From a virus, in the IMG/VR virus record IMGVR_UViG_3300027899_000001, positions 62,001-126,000 of that record: a stretch of DNA of 64,000 nt, one strand, 5' to 3'. The notes beneath the pieces were generated by a model. It was given only the letters and a program-made list of their open reading frames with translations, was not told where the DNA came from and did no database searches. Position 1 is the first letter of the stretch. Each line of letters begins with the position of its first letter. Position numbers and translations under genes: made by a program. Below are positions 40,881 to 50,500 of this stretch, one piece after another.

Positions 40881-43800
40881 ATGGCAACTATTACTATAAC
40901 AGATTCAGGAGGAACACGAAACTGGAGCGATGCAGCTACTTGGTCTACAGGCGTTAAACCTACTGCAGCGGATGAGATCATAGCTACAGCTACAAGTGGT
41001 AATGTAACTATTAATGAAGCAGCCGTTTGTCGTTCTATGAATTTAACTAATTATACTAGTACTCTTACGCATAATGCATTTTCATTAACAATCGGCGATG
41101 GTACTGCGCCTACTGGACTTTTAGCATTAAAATTAGTTAGTACTTATTCTCCTAATGCAAGTTCATCTATTGTATTTACATCAAGCGCAGTAGGAGTCCA
41201 TACAGTTGATACTGGAGCTAAGACTATACAGGCAATAACATTTAATAATACAGGGTCTTATCAGTTTGTAACAAATACAATTACAGTAACAGGGAGTATA
41301 ACGCACACTAATGGCATAATTGATTTTAATGGATTATCAGCAACTATTGGAGCAAATTTACTTTCAACTGGTACATCTTCTCGTACCTTAACTTTAGGTG
41401 CATCTATTATTACTTTTACGGGTACAAGTTCTCAGCCCACCATTACAGGCTCAAATTTTAACATTACAATAAATTCAGCAACATTTATTTTATCTGGGAT
41501 TAGTACAGGATTTTCAACTGTTGATAGTACTAATTTTAATGGATTGAGTTTAAAAATAACGGGATCTGCAGGATCAATATCCTTTTATAATACTTGTACA
41601 ATTCAGAATTTTATAATTGATCCTACTACAACAAAAACAATTTCAATTACAGTAGGTAAAACTATTACTTTAACAGGTAATTTATATTGTCAACCTACTG
41701 CCGGTCAGGTAAAATTTACTACAGGATCAATATCTAAATCATCAGGAACAGTAAATCTTTATCAAGTTGCTGCATCATCTACTACTACTTTCACAGGAGG
41801 CGCTACATGGAATTTACGTAATAATTGTGATGTTGTTATTGCTGATGCTTCTACTTATGGTTTATCACGTTCATCACCAGGATATTCATACATTGATTAT
41901 GTGAATGGCTCAGATAATTTTTATACAGCTTATGGATTTCATAAAGTAGAGTATACAGATGCTTCAGGTGTTTGCCCTATAGAAGATGAGATAATGTTAG
42001 GAGGAACGAGCGGTAGCAGCGCGAAAGTTTCGTACATACGTCCTTTTGATTGGTCAACTGGTATCGGCACACTATATTTCAAAAGTAAAAGTGCGCCATT
42101 CACTGCTGAAACATTGACAGGACAAACTGGAGGAAGCACTTGTTCAATTGCAAAAGATACTAGTAGTGCTGCTTGGCAAACAATTACATCTGGTGCATTG
42201 GCAGCAAGAATTGCTCCCAATGATATTATATGTATAGCGCAATCTCCAGATTCATCTAGTATGGGAACAGCAGTTTGGACAGATCAATCTACAAATTTAC
42301 CAGCAAGTAAGACAATAACTACTTCAACGAATTCAGGCGGACTAGTCAACATTAATGTTAATGTATCAACTCATGGTTTTACTACTGGCGATGTTGTATA
42401 CATACAAGACCATTTAGGATCTTCAACTGTAAATGGATGTTGGAGTATAACTTCTGTAGATGCAAGTCACTTTACTCTTGATGGAGCAACATATGTTACA
42501 AATGGTACTCAAGGTACAGTAACGTTAGTTAATCGTTCGGCTGTTAAACTTACTACTGCTCAAACGTTAACAATAACAAGAAACGAAAATGCATGGACTG
42601 CTGGAGCATCAGGGGATGCAGTTGCTACTGTAGATGCATATAATCTTGATCGTAAAGAAGGTATGTATAGTACTAGAATAATATTAGATTCTGCAGTTCA
42701 AACAAATAAATTACAGGCATATTTTCCTGTTACTATCGCTGGAGTGACTCTTAACAATTATCAAAAACTTTCATTTTGGTTTAAAAATGATTCAGCAATA
42801 ACATGCGCCAATTCCACTACTTTTATGTGGTATGTTGCATTGTGCTCAGATTCATCTGGAGCAGTGCCAATAGACACATTTCCTATACCTGCTATTCCTT
42901 CATTAAATAGATGGGTTCCATTAACTATTCAACGTTGTGATACTTCTACAAATTCTTTTGTAGCCGGAGGCAATCTTGGTGGTAATACTTCAACTCAAAT
43001 TCAAAGCATTGCTATGTATTCTGGAGCCACTGCTCCTGCAAATAGTAGTAGAATATATATTGATAATTTTGTAGCATGTGTTAGTGCTGGGCTGAATCTG
43101 CAGAGTCTTATAAGTAAAAATGCTTCAACACAAGGTTACGATACTTCAATTAATTATGCAAACGAAGGATGGCATTGTATTCAAAGTATCAGTGAAGACG
43201 GAAAAATATTAAAAATAGATAATGATACAAATGCAATGGCAAATTTAAGCATTACAACAAGAGGAACAGGATATACAGGAACATCAGGTTTATTTACAAC
43301 ATATATGCGAGAGGCAATAAAAACTTCTCTTGCTTCAGGACAAACTACATCTGTTAATACTATTAATGATATTGGATTGGTTGGATTAAATATACAATAT
43401 CAATTTGGTTATAATCTAATTACAGGTTTGCAAACAGGCGAGACTTTCTTTGATGGGCTTAATGGCAATGGATATGGGATAAATTTTACTTCTATATCAT
43501 ATACTACTATTAATTATGCATCTTTCTGTAGATATTATACAGGTATCTTTTCTAATTCTGGTAATAGTAATATATTTTCTACTATTACAAATCTTTGCAG
43601 TAATACGTATGGCATATTTTTTCAATATGGTAATAATAATCTAGTTAATACAATAATTAACAGCAATAATAATGGAATTTATTCTGTATATCTTAGTTAT
43701 TGTAATAGTAATATTTTTAATAAATTAACACATTGTAATAGTAATTATAATTATGGTATTATATTTGTTAGTTCTATTTCAAATATCATAAATTTTGCAA

Positions 43801-44444
43801 GTATTAATAATAGTGGAACTTCAGCTATATATTATCAATATTCATCTGAAAGTATTATTCGAGAAATTAATTCTACTTATAATGCTCTTGCAATAACTAG
43901 TATATATGGCGGAACGCATTATATACAAAATTATATGTTAAATGATAGTATTGATTACCTGAATGGTAGTCCGGGTGTACAAGATAATTCTATGATTTAT
44001 TGTCAAAATTATAGATTAACAGGATATGAAAAAATATTTACAAATTATGCTACTATAGTTAGCCAAGCATCTACATTAACAAATGGTTCTGGAAAAGAAT
44101 GGAAAATAGAAGTTACTAACATTTTTAGAACTAGCGCATACCCTCTTCGTTTTCCTATAGCTAGAGTTGCTGTTGCTGCAAATTCAGTAGTAACAATTAA
44201 ACTTTGGATGAAAAAATCTCATGCAACAAATATTATTGCAAATCTTGTGTGCATGGAAAATCAAGTTGCAGGACTTACAACTCGTAACATAGCAACAAAA
44301 GCTAATAACACAGACGAAGAACAAGTTACACTTACTCTTGATAAACCCACAGAAACAGGAGTTATTGAGATAGAAGTACAAGCATACTGGGGCGGAGCTA
44401 CAGCAAATGTAATCTTTGATAAACTAACAATATCACAAGCATGA
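40881..44444 (+). CDS. Large tail fibre / adhesin with beta-helix
   Basis: 1187 residues. The N-terminus looks like a Thr/Ser-rich beta-solenoid (ITITDSGGTRNWSDAATWST, GNVTINEAAVCRSMNL). The middle contains lectin-like beta domains (about 600-770: GVTLNNYQKLSFWFKNDSAI). The region about 840-1060 is a right-handed beta-helix made of Asn-rich coils (NSNNNGIYSVYLSYCNSNIF). The C-terminus is a beta-sandwich. No enzymatic motif found. Probably the host-binding fibre; follows the collagen-like fibre after three bases. Confidence 0.8.
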   Translation: MATITITDSGGTRNWSDAATWSTGVKPTAADEIIATATSGNVTINEAAVCRSMNLTNYTSTLTHNAFSLTIGDGTAPTGLLALKLVSTYSPNASSSIVFTSSAVGVHTVDTGAKTIQAITFNNTGSYQFVTNTITVTGSITHTNGIIDFNGLSATIGANLLSTGTSSRTLTLGASIITFTGTSSQPTITGSNFNITINSATFILSGISTGFSTVDSTNFNGLSLKITGSAGSISFYNTCTIQNFIIDPTTTKTISITVGKTITLTGNLYCQPTAGQVKFTTGSISKSSGTVNLYQVAASSTTTFTGGATWNLRNNCDVVIADASTYGLSRSSPGYSYIDYVNGSDNFYTAYGFHKVEYTDASGVCPIEDEIMLGGTSGSSAKVSYIRPFDWSTGIGTLYFKSKSAPFTAETLTGQTGGSTCSIAKDTSSAAWQTITSGALAARIAPNDIICIAQSPDSSSMGTAVWTDQSTNLPASKTITTSTNSGGLVNINVNVSTHGFTTGDVVYIQDHLGSSTVNGCWSITSVDASHFTLDGATYVTNGTQGTVTLVNRSAVKLTTAQTLTITRNENAWTAGASGDAVATVDAYNLDRKEGMYSTRIILDSAVQTNKLQAYFPVTIAGVTLNNYQKLSFWFKNDSAITCANSTTFMWYVALCSDSSGAVPIDTFPIPAIPSLNRWVPLTIQRCDTSTNSFVAGGNLGGNTSTQIQSIAMYSGATAPANSSRIYIDNFVACVSAGLNLQSLISKNASTQGYDTSINYANEGWHCIQSISEDGKILKIDNDTNAMANLSITTRGTGYTGTSGLFTTYMREAIKTSLASGQTTSVNTINDIGLVGLNIQYQFGYNLITGLQTGETFFDGLNGNGYGINFTSISYTTINYASFCRYYTGIFSNSGNSNIFSTITNLCSNTYGIFFQYGNNNLVNTIINSNNNGIYSVYLSYCNSNIFNKLTHCNSNYNYGIIFVSSISNIINFASINNSGTSAIYYQYSSESIIREINSTYNALAITSIYGGTHYIQNYMLNDSIDYLNGSPGVQDNSMIYCQNYRLTGYEKIFTNYATIVSQASTLTNGSGKEWKIEVTNIFRTSAYPLRFPIARVAVAANSVVTIKLWMKKSHATNIIANLVCMENQVAGLTTRNIATKANNTDEEQVTLTLDKPTETGVIEIEVQAYWGGATANVIFDKLTISQA

Positions 44445-44920
44445 TAGTACTTGAAAATAAATTAGAATACGGAAGATATAATGCACTTATACAATTAGAC
44501 GATGGAAATGGTATGAGAATGCAATTCTTTGAGCATTTATCAGATGAAGAAATAATATCTAGAGCTCAAGAAGTTGTTGATTACACTATAGCACAGCAAA
44601 TGTACAACACTATAGAAACGTTTCAATTTAATGTAATCGATAACGCAGAATTATTAAAAGAATTCATATATAAGATTAAAGAAAATCCAAATGTTACACT
44701 TATACAGTATAACAACTGGCTCAATGCAAGAGAATGGTATCAAATAGCGATCATCAAGTATTTTGTGTACACCTTAGCTATTAAACTAGCAGATAAGAAG
44801 GGCATAATGCTAACAGATTTAACAGAAGCTCAAGTGTTACAAAAATTACGAGATTGGATAGTTGCAACAGATTTAAGAACAATAGGAAAAGTAATAGGCT
44901 ATGGCACTCCCAACGATTAA
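44441..44920 (+). CDS. Fibre-operon protein (159 aa)
   Basis: Overlaps the adhesin stop by 4 bases. Mostly helical after a beta start (VLENKLEYGRYNALIQLDDG), with AREWYQIAIIKYFVYTLAIK and LTEAQVLQKLRDWIVATDLR. Could be a fibre assembly factor or a small tail protein; no family recognised, context only. Confidence 0.6.
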   Translation: MIVLENKLEYGRYNALIQLDDGNGMRMQFFEHLSDEEIISRAQEVVDYTIAQQMYNTIETFQFNVIDNAELLKEFIYKIKENPNVTLIQYNNWLNAREWYQIAIIKYFVYTLAIKLADKKGIMLTDLTEAQVLQKLRDWIVATDLRTIGKVIGYGTPND

Positions 44921-45092
44921 TGATGAATATACTCTAAATATTAATTATTTAGGAAAACCTTTTATACGAGTAGCGACAAAAAGTACTACAGATTTGAATA
45001 CTTTAAATACAGTGTATTTAGGTCAACCTTTTTGGGGGCTTTCACCTTCAAGCGAAACTACTAATGCAATATTTTTTGGCACTGAATTTTAA
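44901..45092 (+). CDS. Small fibre-operon protein (63 aa)
   Basis: MALPTINDEYTLNINYLGKP start. Two similar segments (INYLGKPFIRV and VYLGQPFWGLSP) suggest a short internal repeat. Overlaps the preceding gene by 20 bases. Last gene of the plus-strand operon; convergent with the next gene 3 bases away. Function unknown. Confidence 0.6.
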   Translation: MALPTINDEYTLNINYLGKPFIRVATKSTTDLNTLNTVYLGQPFWGLSPSSETTNAIFFGTEF

Positions 45093-45095
45093 TTA

Positions 45096-45629
45096 CTAAT
45101 TACAATATGCTTTTGAAGAATTATTATTAATTAATATAAAATTAAATATTACTTCAAAAGCAAATTGAGTATGAGCTTCATTGAAATTAGCACCAATTCC
45201 TGCTTTCCACGTTAATCGTTTAAATTGTGGAAACATATAAGATTGAACGCCGATTAAAAATATAACAGAAGGAATAGGTTCATAATGCCAAGGTAATTCA
45301 GATTCATCTAATTTTATAAATCCAGTTGAAGCATATCCTCCTGAAATATAAAAACGTAAATTAATATCTTGTATGCCACTTTCACGAAGATTACTATATG
45401 TAGTAAAAACTGTACTCCATGAACTAATCTTCTCGGACGTATATGGCAAAGAGCCTTGAGGACGCCAGCCTCCACCTAAAGAAAATCTTGAAACATTTAT
45501 TTCTGCTCCGAATAATCCATTTATTTCTGAATCTCCAATATTAATATTTAAAGATATAGGAACTTGCGCATTAAGAGATGTGGATAAGAATATAAGTATT
45601 ATAAATAAACAACTTTTTATGTATTTCAT
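45096..45629 (-). CDS. Secreted outer-membrane-barrel-like protein
   Basis: 177 residues. Classic Sec signal peptide (KYIKSCLFIILIFLSTSLNA, cleavage likely after NA/Q). The mature part alternates short amphipathic strands with Gly-rich turns (SRFSLGGGWRPQG, INLRFYISGGYAS, LTWKAGIGANF) and ends in a strand, like small Bacteroidetes outer-membrane barrels. In a phage this could change the host surface, for example to block superinfection; that is inference. Confidence 0.7.
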   Translation of the reverse strand: MKYIKSCLFIILIFLSTSLNAQVPISLNINIGDSEINGLFGAEINVSRFSLGGGWRPQGSLPYTSEKISSWSTVFTTYSNLRESGIQDINLRFYISGGYASTGFIKLDESELPWHYEPIPSVIFLIGVQSYMFPQFKRLTWKAGIGANFNEAHTQFAFEVIFNFILINNNSSKAYCN

Positions 45630-45640
45630 GATGCATATTA

Positions 45641-46261
45641 TTAGCGTTTATTTTCTTTCCATCTCATAATATCATAATTTTTATGTTTTTCCCAACATGA
45701 TTTACAAATAGTATAAATCCATCCTTCAGTTTGTCCAACATTAATAGTAGAGCCACAGGTTTCACAAATTTTATAAGATAGACTTTCAGCAAAAGATGTT
45801 ATTCCATAGATAGTATTATCTCCACCATTATAATAAAATCGCAGTCCTCCAAATTTTTCTTTTATTTGAGTAACTTCTATACTTATAGGTGGACGTCCTC
45901 CTCTAGGAGCATTTTTATAAATCCATTCGCCAATGGCTCTAAGAGTTTTTTGTTTTGCAGATGTTCTTATTCTAAGTTTATAACTCAGATTTTTCATCCA
46001 TTTATATTTGAACTCATTAGCTCTATTTCTGTTTTCATTTTCAATATGATTTTTTATTTCGCTCATAAGTTCATCAAGAAGCATAAACCAACCTCGATTA
46101 CATTCAATTCCAAATTGTATCGGGTCAACAATTTCTTTCTGATTAATAAGTTCTGCTACTTCTTCTTTTATAGATTTTTCACTTATATAAATTTTCTTTT
46201 TTACATGAGAGAAAAATTCAGGATATTTATCTAAAAGTTTTCGTTCTAATTCAGCTTCCAT
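45641..46261 (-). CDS. Hypothetical protein with C-terminal zinc ribbon
   Basis: About 206 residues from the ATG at 46261 (MEAELERKLLDKYPEFF); an upstream start would run into the endonuclease gene. Central IEVTQIKEKFGGLRFYYNGG and a C-terminal CETCGSTINVGQTEGWIYTI ending CKSC form a zinc ribbon. The combination occurs in uncharacterised phage proteins. Five bases separate it from the endonuclease stop. Confidence 0.6.
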   Translation of the reverse strand: MEAELERKLLDKYPEFFSHVKKKIYISEKSIKEEVAELINQKEIVDPIQFGIECNRGWFMLLDELMSEIKNHIENENRNRANEFKYKWMKNLSYKLRIRTSAKQKTLRAIGEWIYKNAPRGGRPPISIEVTQIKEKFGGLRFYYNGGDNTIYGITSFAESLSYKICETCGSTINVGQTEGWIYTICKSCWEKHKNYDIMRWKENKR

Positions 46262-46265
46262 ATTT

Positions 46266-47228
46266 TTAGCTATTAAGTATAAATTTTGTATAATCTTTAT
46301 CGACAATCATTATATAATTAAAACCTTTAGAAATAGTAGCTTTTTGTTTTGCTTCTATAATTTTTTTATCTTTTTTTATAAGATATGAGTTTTTAATTTC
46401 AATTATAAGATTTAATGAAGGAATATAAAAATCAGGGAAATAAATTTTATTTTTATTATTATATCGATATTTAATCGAGGGCCCGTTTTTTAAATCTGGA
46501 TACATATTTAAAAATTTTTCAAGAAAATCTAATTCGTAAGAACCTCTATAATATATATCAATGTTTAAATATTTATGAGAATAATAAGCGCTTTTTTGTT
46601 GTTTTTCAAATATATTTTTAACTTGCCCAGGATATTCAACACCATATTTTTCTACATATATTTTTTTGATATCTTCTTTTATTTTTTTAGATTGAAATAC
46701 ATTATCTACACCCCATTTTTCTTTACAAGTTTTTTTTACTTTTTCTCTATTTGAATAATATTCATTTCCATATCTTTCTTTTTTTGTTTGTTTTGATTTT
46801 TCTTTTGATTTTTCTAATTGAAATGAATTTTCTACATCATAACGTTCTTTAAGTGTTTTTTTGCAGGTTTCCTGATTCCATCCATTGGGCACACATTTTA
46901 AAGAACAATATTTATTCGGCGCGCCTCTCGTAAAATTTACAGATTTTCCACAAGTTTTACACGTTGGCGTTCCGTATTTTTTAATATAATTTTTCTTTCT
47001 CCATTCTGGTCCTTTATGGCCTACTGCAAAATCATGAAAAATATTATCTCGATATTCGGGCATTTCATCACAATATCCGCATTTGCATTTTGGCGATATT
47101 CCATTTAATACATATTCTATATGATAATTCTTAGAAGATATATGATGGTGTTGTTTTAAATGATTATTAAATTTTCTTAAAGCTAAAAACTCTTCATTAC
47201 AAATTTGACATTTAATGTTTGATTTCAT
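46266..47228 (-). CDS. Zinc-finger PD-(D/E)XK homing endonuclease, family copy 4
   Basis: 320 residues. Finger CQICNEEFLALRKFNNHLKQ, a second Cys cluster CKTCGKSVNF...YCSLKC, repeats RYDVENSFQ, KWGVDNVFQ, KYGVEYPGQ, and core YRGSYELDFLEKFL, KNGPSIKYRYNNK, YFPDFYIPSLNLIIEIKNSY. Its own late-like promoter is at 47230-47245. Sits between the AAA+ C-part gene and a zinc-ribbon gene. Confidence 0.85.
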   Translation of the reverse strand: MKSNIKCQICNEEFLALRKFNNHLKQHHHISSKNYHIEYVLNGISPKCKCGYCDEMPEYRDNIFHDFAVGHKGPEWRKKNYIKKYGTPTCKTCGKSVNFTRGAPNKYCSLKCVPNGWNQETCKKTLKERYDVENSFQLEKSKEKSKQTKKERYGNEYYSNREKVKKTCKEKWGVDNVFQSKKIKEDIKKIYVEKYGVEYPGQVKNIFEKQQKSAYYSHKYLNIDIYYRGSYELDFLEKFLNMYPDLKNGPSIKYRYNNKNKIYFPDFYIPSLNLIIEIKNSYLIKKDKKIIEAKQKATISKGFNYIMIVDKDYTKFILNS

Positions 47229-47229
47229 T

Positions 47230-47245
47230 TTTATTTTATATATTC
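47230..47245 (-). promoter_or_regulatory. Late-like promoter
   Basis: Minus strand GAATATATAAAATAAA before the copy 4 endonuclease. Confidence 0.6.
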
Positions 47246-47304
47246 ATCTTAATTCAAAAATGTAATGAATGTGGTGTTAATTTTTTGTTAAGATTTTAAT
47301 TTTC

Positions 47305-48141
47305 TTATTGTGTTAAAAAACCTACTTTTTTAGGTACGGGTTTTGCGTGATTATCTGTTCCATAATAATAAATATCTGCAAGAGTCATAGGCTCTGTAAC
47401 ATTAATTTCTTTATGACCAAGTTTAACTAAAAGAGCTTTTGATTTTTCGATTGAAAGTTTTTCAAATTTATAATTCATTAAAAGTCTTCCTTTTCTTGTA
47501 AGAGCTTCATCTATATTCTTAGTTCCTGTGTTAAAGGTTGCTACTATAGAAATATTCAAACAATCTGAAAGTAAACCATCAGTAAGATTAAGAACATTAC
47601 TTACAGCAGAACTTCTTCCCCCATTATTTCTTTTTTCAAGAGCGGGTTCAGCATCTTCAATTATAAGAACTGAATCATTATTTCTCATAAGAAAAGGAAT
47701 AAAGGCTGGATCTGTAATAGAATCAACCATATCAGGAGATATGAAAATGATGTTCTTCTTAAGTTTAGATGTAAGATACCTAATATAAGTAGTATTATGA
47801 CTAATAATATTATTTGTATAATATAATTTATTAGAATCAACATCTAATTCTAAATCATACATATTTTCACGCTCATCTAATTTTATAACTTGTTGAACAT
47901 TTTCATATCCCGTTTTTGTTAAAATTATATCTCCTATTTTTAAGTTTTTTACATATATTTCAACATTATTATTTAATAATACAATGTGATTATCTGCACA
48001 TCTTAATTGATATTTATCTGTTTTTAAAAGATACACATCATATTTAATAGTTTTATGAATAGCATCAATATTAACCCATCCATCCGGAGTTAATACTTCA
48101 TAATCTTCTAATTTTTTAGATTTTATAAATTTTTTATTCAT
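47305..48141 (-). CDS. Split intein C-part fused to C-terminal half of AAA+ ATPase
   Basis: 278 residues. Residues 1-116 are an intein C-part. It contains the block B-like QLRCADNHIVLL, then KIGDIILTKTG, and ends in block G ..YYTNNIISHN, with the last Asn encoded at 47796-47794. Residue 117 (Thr, +1 extein) starts TTYIRYLTSKLKKNIIF. Together with GEPGTGK at the end of the other half this restores a Walker A motif. The C-extein has Walker B VLIIEDAEPALE, sensor-like VATFNTGTKN and Arg-finger-like LTRKGRLLM. Starts 8 bases inside the end of the endonuclease gene, so translation is coupled. Confidence 0.88.
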   Translation of the reverse strand: MNKKFIKSKKLEDYEVLTPDGWVNIDAIHKTIKYDVYLLKTDKYQLRCADNHIVLLNNNVEIYVKNLKIGDIILTKTGYENVQQVIKLDERENMYDLELDVDSNKLYYTNNIISHNTTYIRYLTSKLKKNIIFISPDMVDSITDPAFIPFLMRNNDSVLIIEDAEPALEKRNNGGRSSAVSNVLNLTDGLLSDCLNISIVATFNTGTKNIDEALTRKGRLLMNYKFEKLSIEKSKALLVKLGHKEINVTEPMTLADIYYYGTDNHAKPVPKKVGFLTQ

Positions 48142-49039
48142 ATTTTATAAAGTTTATACATTTTAATAAAGTATTTTGATAATTAAATTTATTTAAATCA
48201 TCTTCCCAAATAATTAAAATTTTATATCCAAGAGATTGCAGCATTTCAATTTTAAATTTATCTTTTTGCCATATTTCTTTTGCAGTTAATATTTTAGTTT
48301 TACTTATTGCAATTATAGAATTTTCAAAATAATATTTAGGATTTGCGTGATAAAAATTGCCATTCAATTCTATTATTTTATTTTCATATAAAAGATCAAC
48401 ATAAAATCCTTTATTTTTATTATAACGTATCCATTTTTCTTCTATTCCAAAATAAAGTTTTTTATCTATATTATTTTGTAAATCATTAAAAAATTTTTCG
48501 GATAATTTACTATATCTTCTAAATAAACTGTTTCTTCTTCCTTTACCTCTTTCATGTGATAATATTTTTACTCGTTCCTCTCCAAATTTTTGTGTTAATT
48601 GATCTTTTGTTTTTCCACGAGTTTTATTAATTTCAATTCTTTCACTATCAGATTTTGAATAATATGTATTTTTTCTTTTCTGTAAAATATTATTTTTTTT
48701 CTCTTCAGAAAAATTATCTATAGAAAGTTTAGCCCTAACCCCATCTATCATTTTTTTTATTTCATCTGGATCAGTTATATTCTTTTTTATCCAATATTCT
48801 TTTTCCCATGGCATAAGCATATTTTCATAAGAATCTTTTGATCTTTTTTTTGCATTTTCAGATTGTATTTGTTTAATTTTTTCAATGGCTTCATTTTTAG
48901 AAAACCCGCGTTTAATCCAAAATTCTATGCAAAATCTAGAAGTTTCTTTTCTTTTTTGCAATGCAATATTTTCAGCTTCATTTTCATTGTATCCTTTTTT
49001 TATCCAATATTCTTTATCGTAAATAGTTATTTTTTTCAT
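48134..49039 (-). CDS. Free-standing Vsr/EDxHD-type endonuclease inside fractured AAA+ gene
   Basis: 301 residues. The N-terminus has repeats built on EYWIKKGYNENEAENIALQK and EFWIKRGFSKNEAIEKIKQI (DNA-binding). The C-terminal nuclease: VDLLYENKIIELNGNFYHAN, then PKYYF, EIWQKDKFKIEMLQSLGYKI, LIIWEDDL, as in the Vsr-like homing endonuclease family known from fractured genes. Lies exactly between the two intein-bearing halves of the AAA+ gene. Confidence 0.85.
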   Translation of the reverse strand: MKKITIYDKEYWIKKGYNENEAENIALQKRKETSRFCIEFWIKRGFSKNEAIEKIKQIQSENAKKRSKDSYENMLMPWEKEYWIKKNITDPDEIKKMIDGVRAKLSIDNFSEEKKNNILQKRKNTYYSKSDSERIEINKTRGKTKDQLTQKFGEERVKILSHERGKGRRNSLFRRYSKLSEKFFNDLQNNIDKKLYFGIEEKWIRYNKNKGFYVDLLYENKIIELNGNFYHANPKYYFENSIIAISKTKILTAKEIWQKDKFKIEMLQSLGYKILIIWEDDLNKFNYQNTLLKCINFIKYE

Positions 49040-49046
49040 AAATATT

Positions 49047-49062
49047 TTTATTTTATATATTC
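49047..49062 (-). promoter_or_regulatory. Late-like promoter
   Basis: Minus strand GAATATATAAAATAAA, before the endonuclease inside the fractured AAA+ locus. Confidence 0.6.
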
Positions 49063-49091
49063 ATGATTTTCATTAGCTGGAATACCAAAAA

Positions 49092-50012
49092 CTACATCAA
49101 ATCTGTAATATTTATTTCTTCTATTTTTCCTGTTTTTTTATTACGTATAGTTATTTTAGTATTATAACAAACACACTTACCTGTTCCTGGTTCACCCGGA
49201 AGAATAACGAGATTAGTTTTATCTTTACTATTGAGACCTGTAATTATTTCAGACGATATTTCTTCAAATCCATCATTATAATTTTCTTTTAAGTCTACTT
49301 TTATTTTCTTTACATCGAATCCTATTTTTTCAAATCCATGTTGATTTTTATATACAATATAGATTTTATTCTTTGTGATTTTAGGTTTTTTATGATTTTT
49401 TAATAAACTTAACAGTGTATGAAAAGTAGAATTTTCATTCTTTTCTGCACTTATATCATAATATATTGAGCCTTCATTAATTCCATCAAAAAATAACAAT
49501 AAATCTTTATCAAAGGCAATTAAAAGAGAACTTATTTTAGCTTCATTACTATCTTGAAATGATATCTTAAAAAAGCTATTATCAGGAACATTATAATACT
49601 TAAAAAGATTATTTATAAAATTACTTACATTATAATCTTCGAATCTAAAAATAGCTGGATAAAACCCATTAAGAAGTTGATAACGATATCCAAAATGATT
49701 CGTTTCAGAACAATATGAAAGATATGCTTCATCAGCATCAGCCATTTTTACAAAATCTCCAATAGGATAGAAATTAAGTTTAGGCTTATCTGAAAATTTA
49801 ATAGCTTTTATTTTATTAAAATCTACTGCAATATCTACAGAATCGCTAGTATTTTCTTTAGGTTCAATTTCTTCTCCGAATTCTTCAAATACTGAGTCAT
49901 CTATGTAATTTATATTCATATCTATAGGTTTATAATCTTTTAGTTTTAATTCATCAAAATATTCTTTATTCCAATGTCCATGATCATAGACTTTTATTTT
50001 CCTTCTAGCCAT
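49092..50012 (-). CDS. N-terminal half of AAA+ ATPase fused to a very short intein N-part
   Basis: 306 residues. The N-extein (279 residues) ends LVILPGEPGTGK, a Walker A motif interrupted before its Thr. The intein N-part is only 27 residues, beginning CVCYNTKITIRNKKTGKIEE (Cys1 codon 49175-49173) and ending at the stop. Protein trans-splicing with the partner at 47305-48141 would rebuild a 441-residue ATPase. The short N-part is the atypical split position known from AceL-TerL-type inteins. Substrate of the ATPase unknown. Start overlaps the end of the topoisomerase C-part gene by 19 bases. Confidence 0.88.
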   Translation of the reverse strand: MARRKIKVYDHGHWNKEYFDELKLKDYKPIDMNINYIDDSVFEEFGEEIEPKENTSDSVDIAVDFNKIKAIKFSDKPKLNFYPIGDFVKMADADEAYLSYCSETNHFGYRYQLLNGFYPAIFRFEDYNVSNFINNLFKYYNVPDNSFFKISFQDSNEAKISSLLIAFDKDLLLFFDGINEGSIYYDISAEKNENSTFHTLLSLLKNHKKPKITKNKIYIVYKNQHGFEKIGFDVKKIKVDLKENYNDGFEEISSEIITGLNSKDKTNLVILPGEPGTGKCVCYNTKITIRNKKTGKIEEINITDLM

Positions 50013-50500
50013 TTTTTTCTTTTTGCCGGTGAATCCCCAAATGCTATTTCAAGAAATCTATCAGCGCTTCTATCATTAATAACTGAGAATAATATCTTAT
50101 TGTTCATTACATTTTCCCAATCTTCTAATGAAAGAGAACCAAGTCCTTTAAGATAATTTACATTTGTTACTTTTGTTTTTTCTATAAATTCTGAATATTC
50201 TTCTAAAGTATAAAAATACTTTCTTTCTTTTCCAACTGTGCAAACTACTAATGGCGTTATTATTCTATAAAGTTTCTTCTTTTCAATTATATGAGGAAAC
50301 CATTTATGAAAGAAACTAATAATAAGAGAACTAATATGCTGTCCATCGCAATTATGTGCTAATATTTTTGTATTTTCATTTAAATAAACATAAAAGGTGT
50401 GACTATCTTTTACTGTTATATCATACATTATTAAATTTTTTCTATATTTTTTAATATTCGCGGGTTGCACTAATTTATATTTTGTTAAATCTATATTCAT
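49994..50500 (-). CDS. gp39: Split intein C-part fused to C-terminal part of topoisomerase gp39
   Basis: 168 residues. Residues 1-50 are the intein C-part (MYDITVKDSHTFYVY, ending KILAHN; last Asn codon 50353-50351). The C-extein begins CDGQHISSLIISFFHKWFPH, which completes the TOPRIM signature D-E-D-C-D-G-x-H when joined to the partner. It continues with NYLKGLGSLSLEDWENVMNN, a topoisomerase II signature. C-extein 118 residues. Confidence 0.9.
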   Translation of the reverse strand: MNIDLTKYKLVQPANIKKYRKNLIMYDITVKDSHTFYVYLNENTKILAHNCDGQHISSLIISFFHKWFPHIIEKKKLYRIITPLVVCTVGKERKYFYTLEEYSEFIEKTKVTNVNYLKGLGSLSLEDWENVMNNKILFSVINDRSADRFLEIAFGDSPAKRKKWLEGK

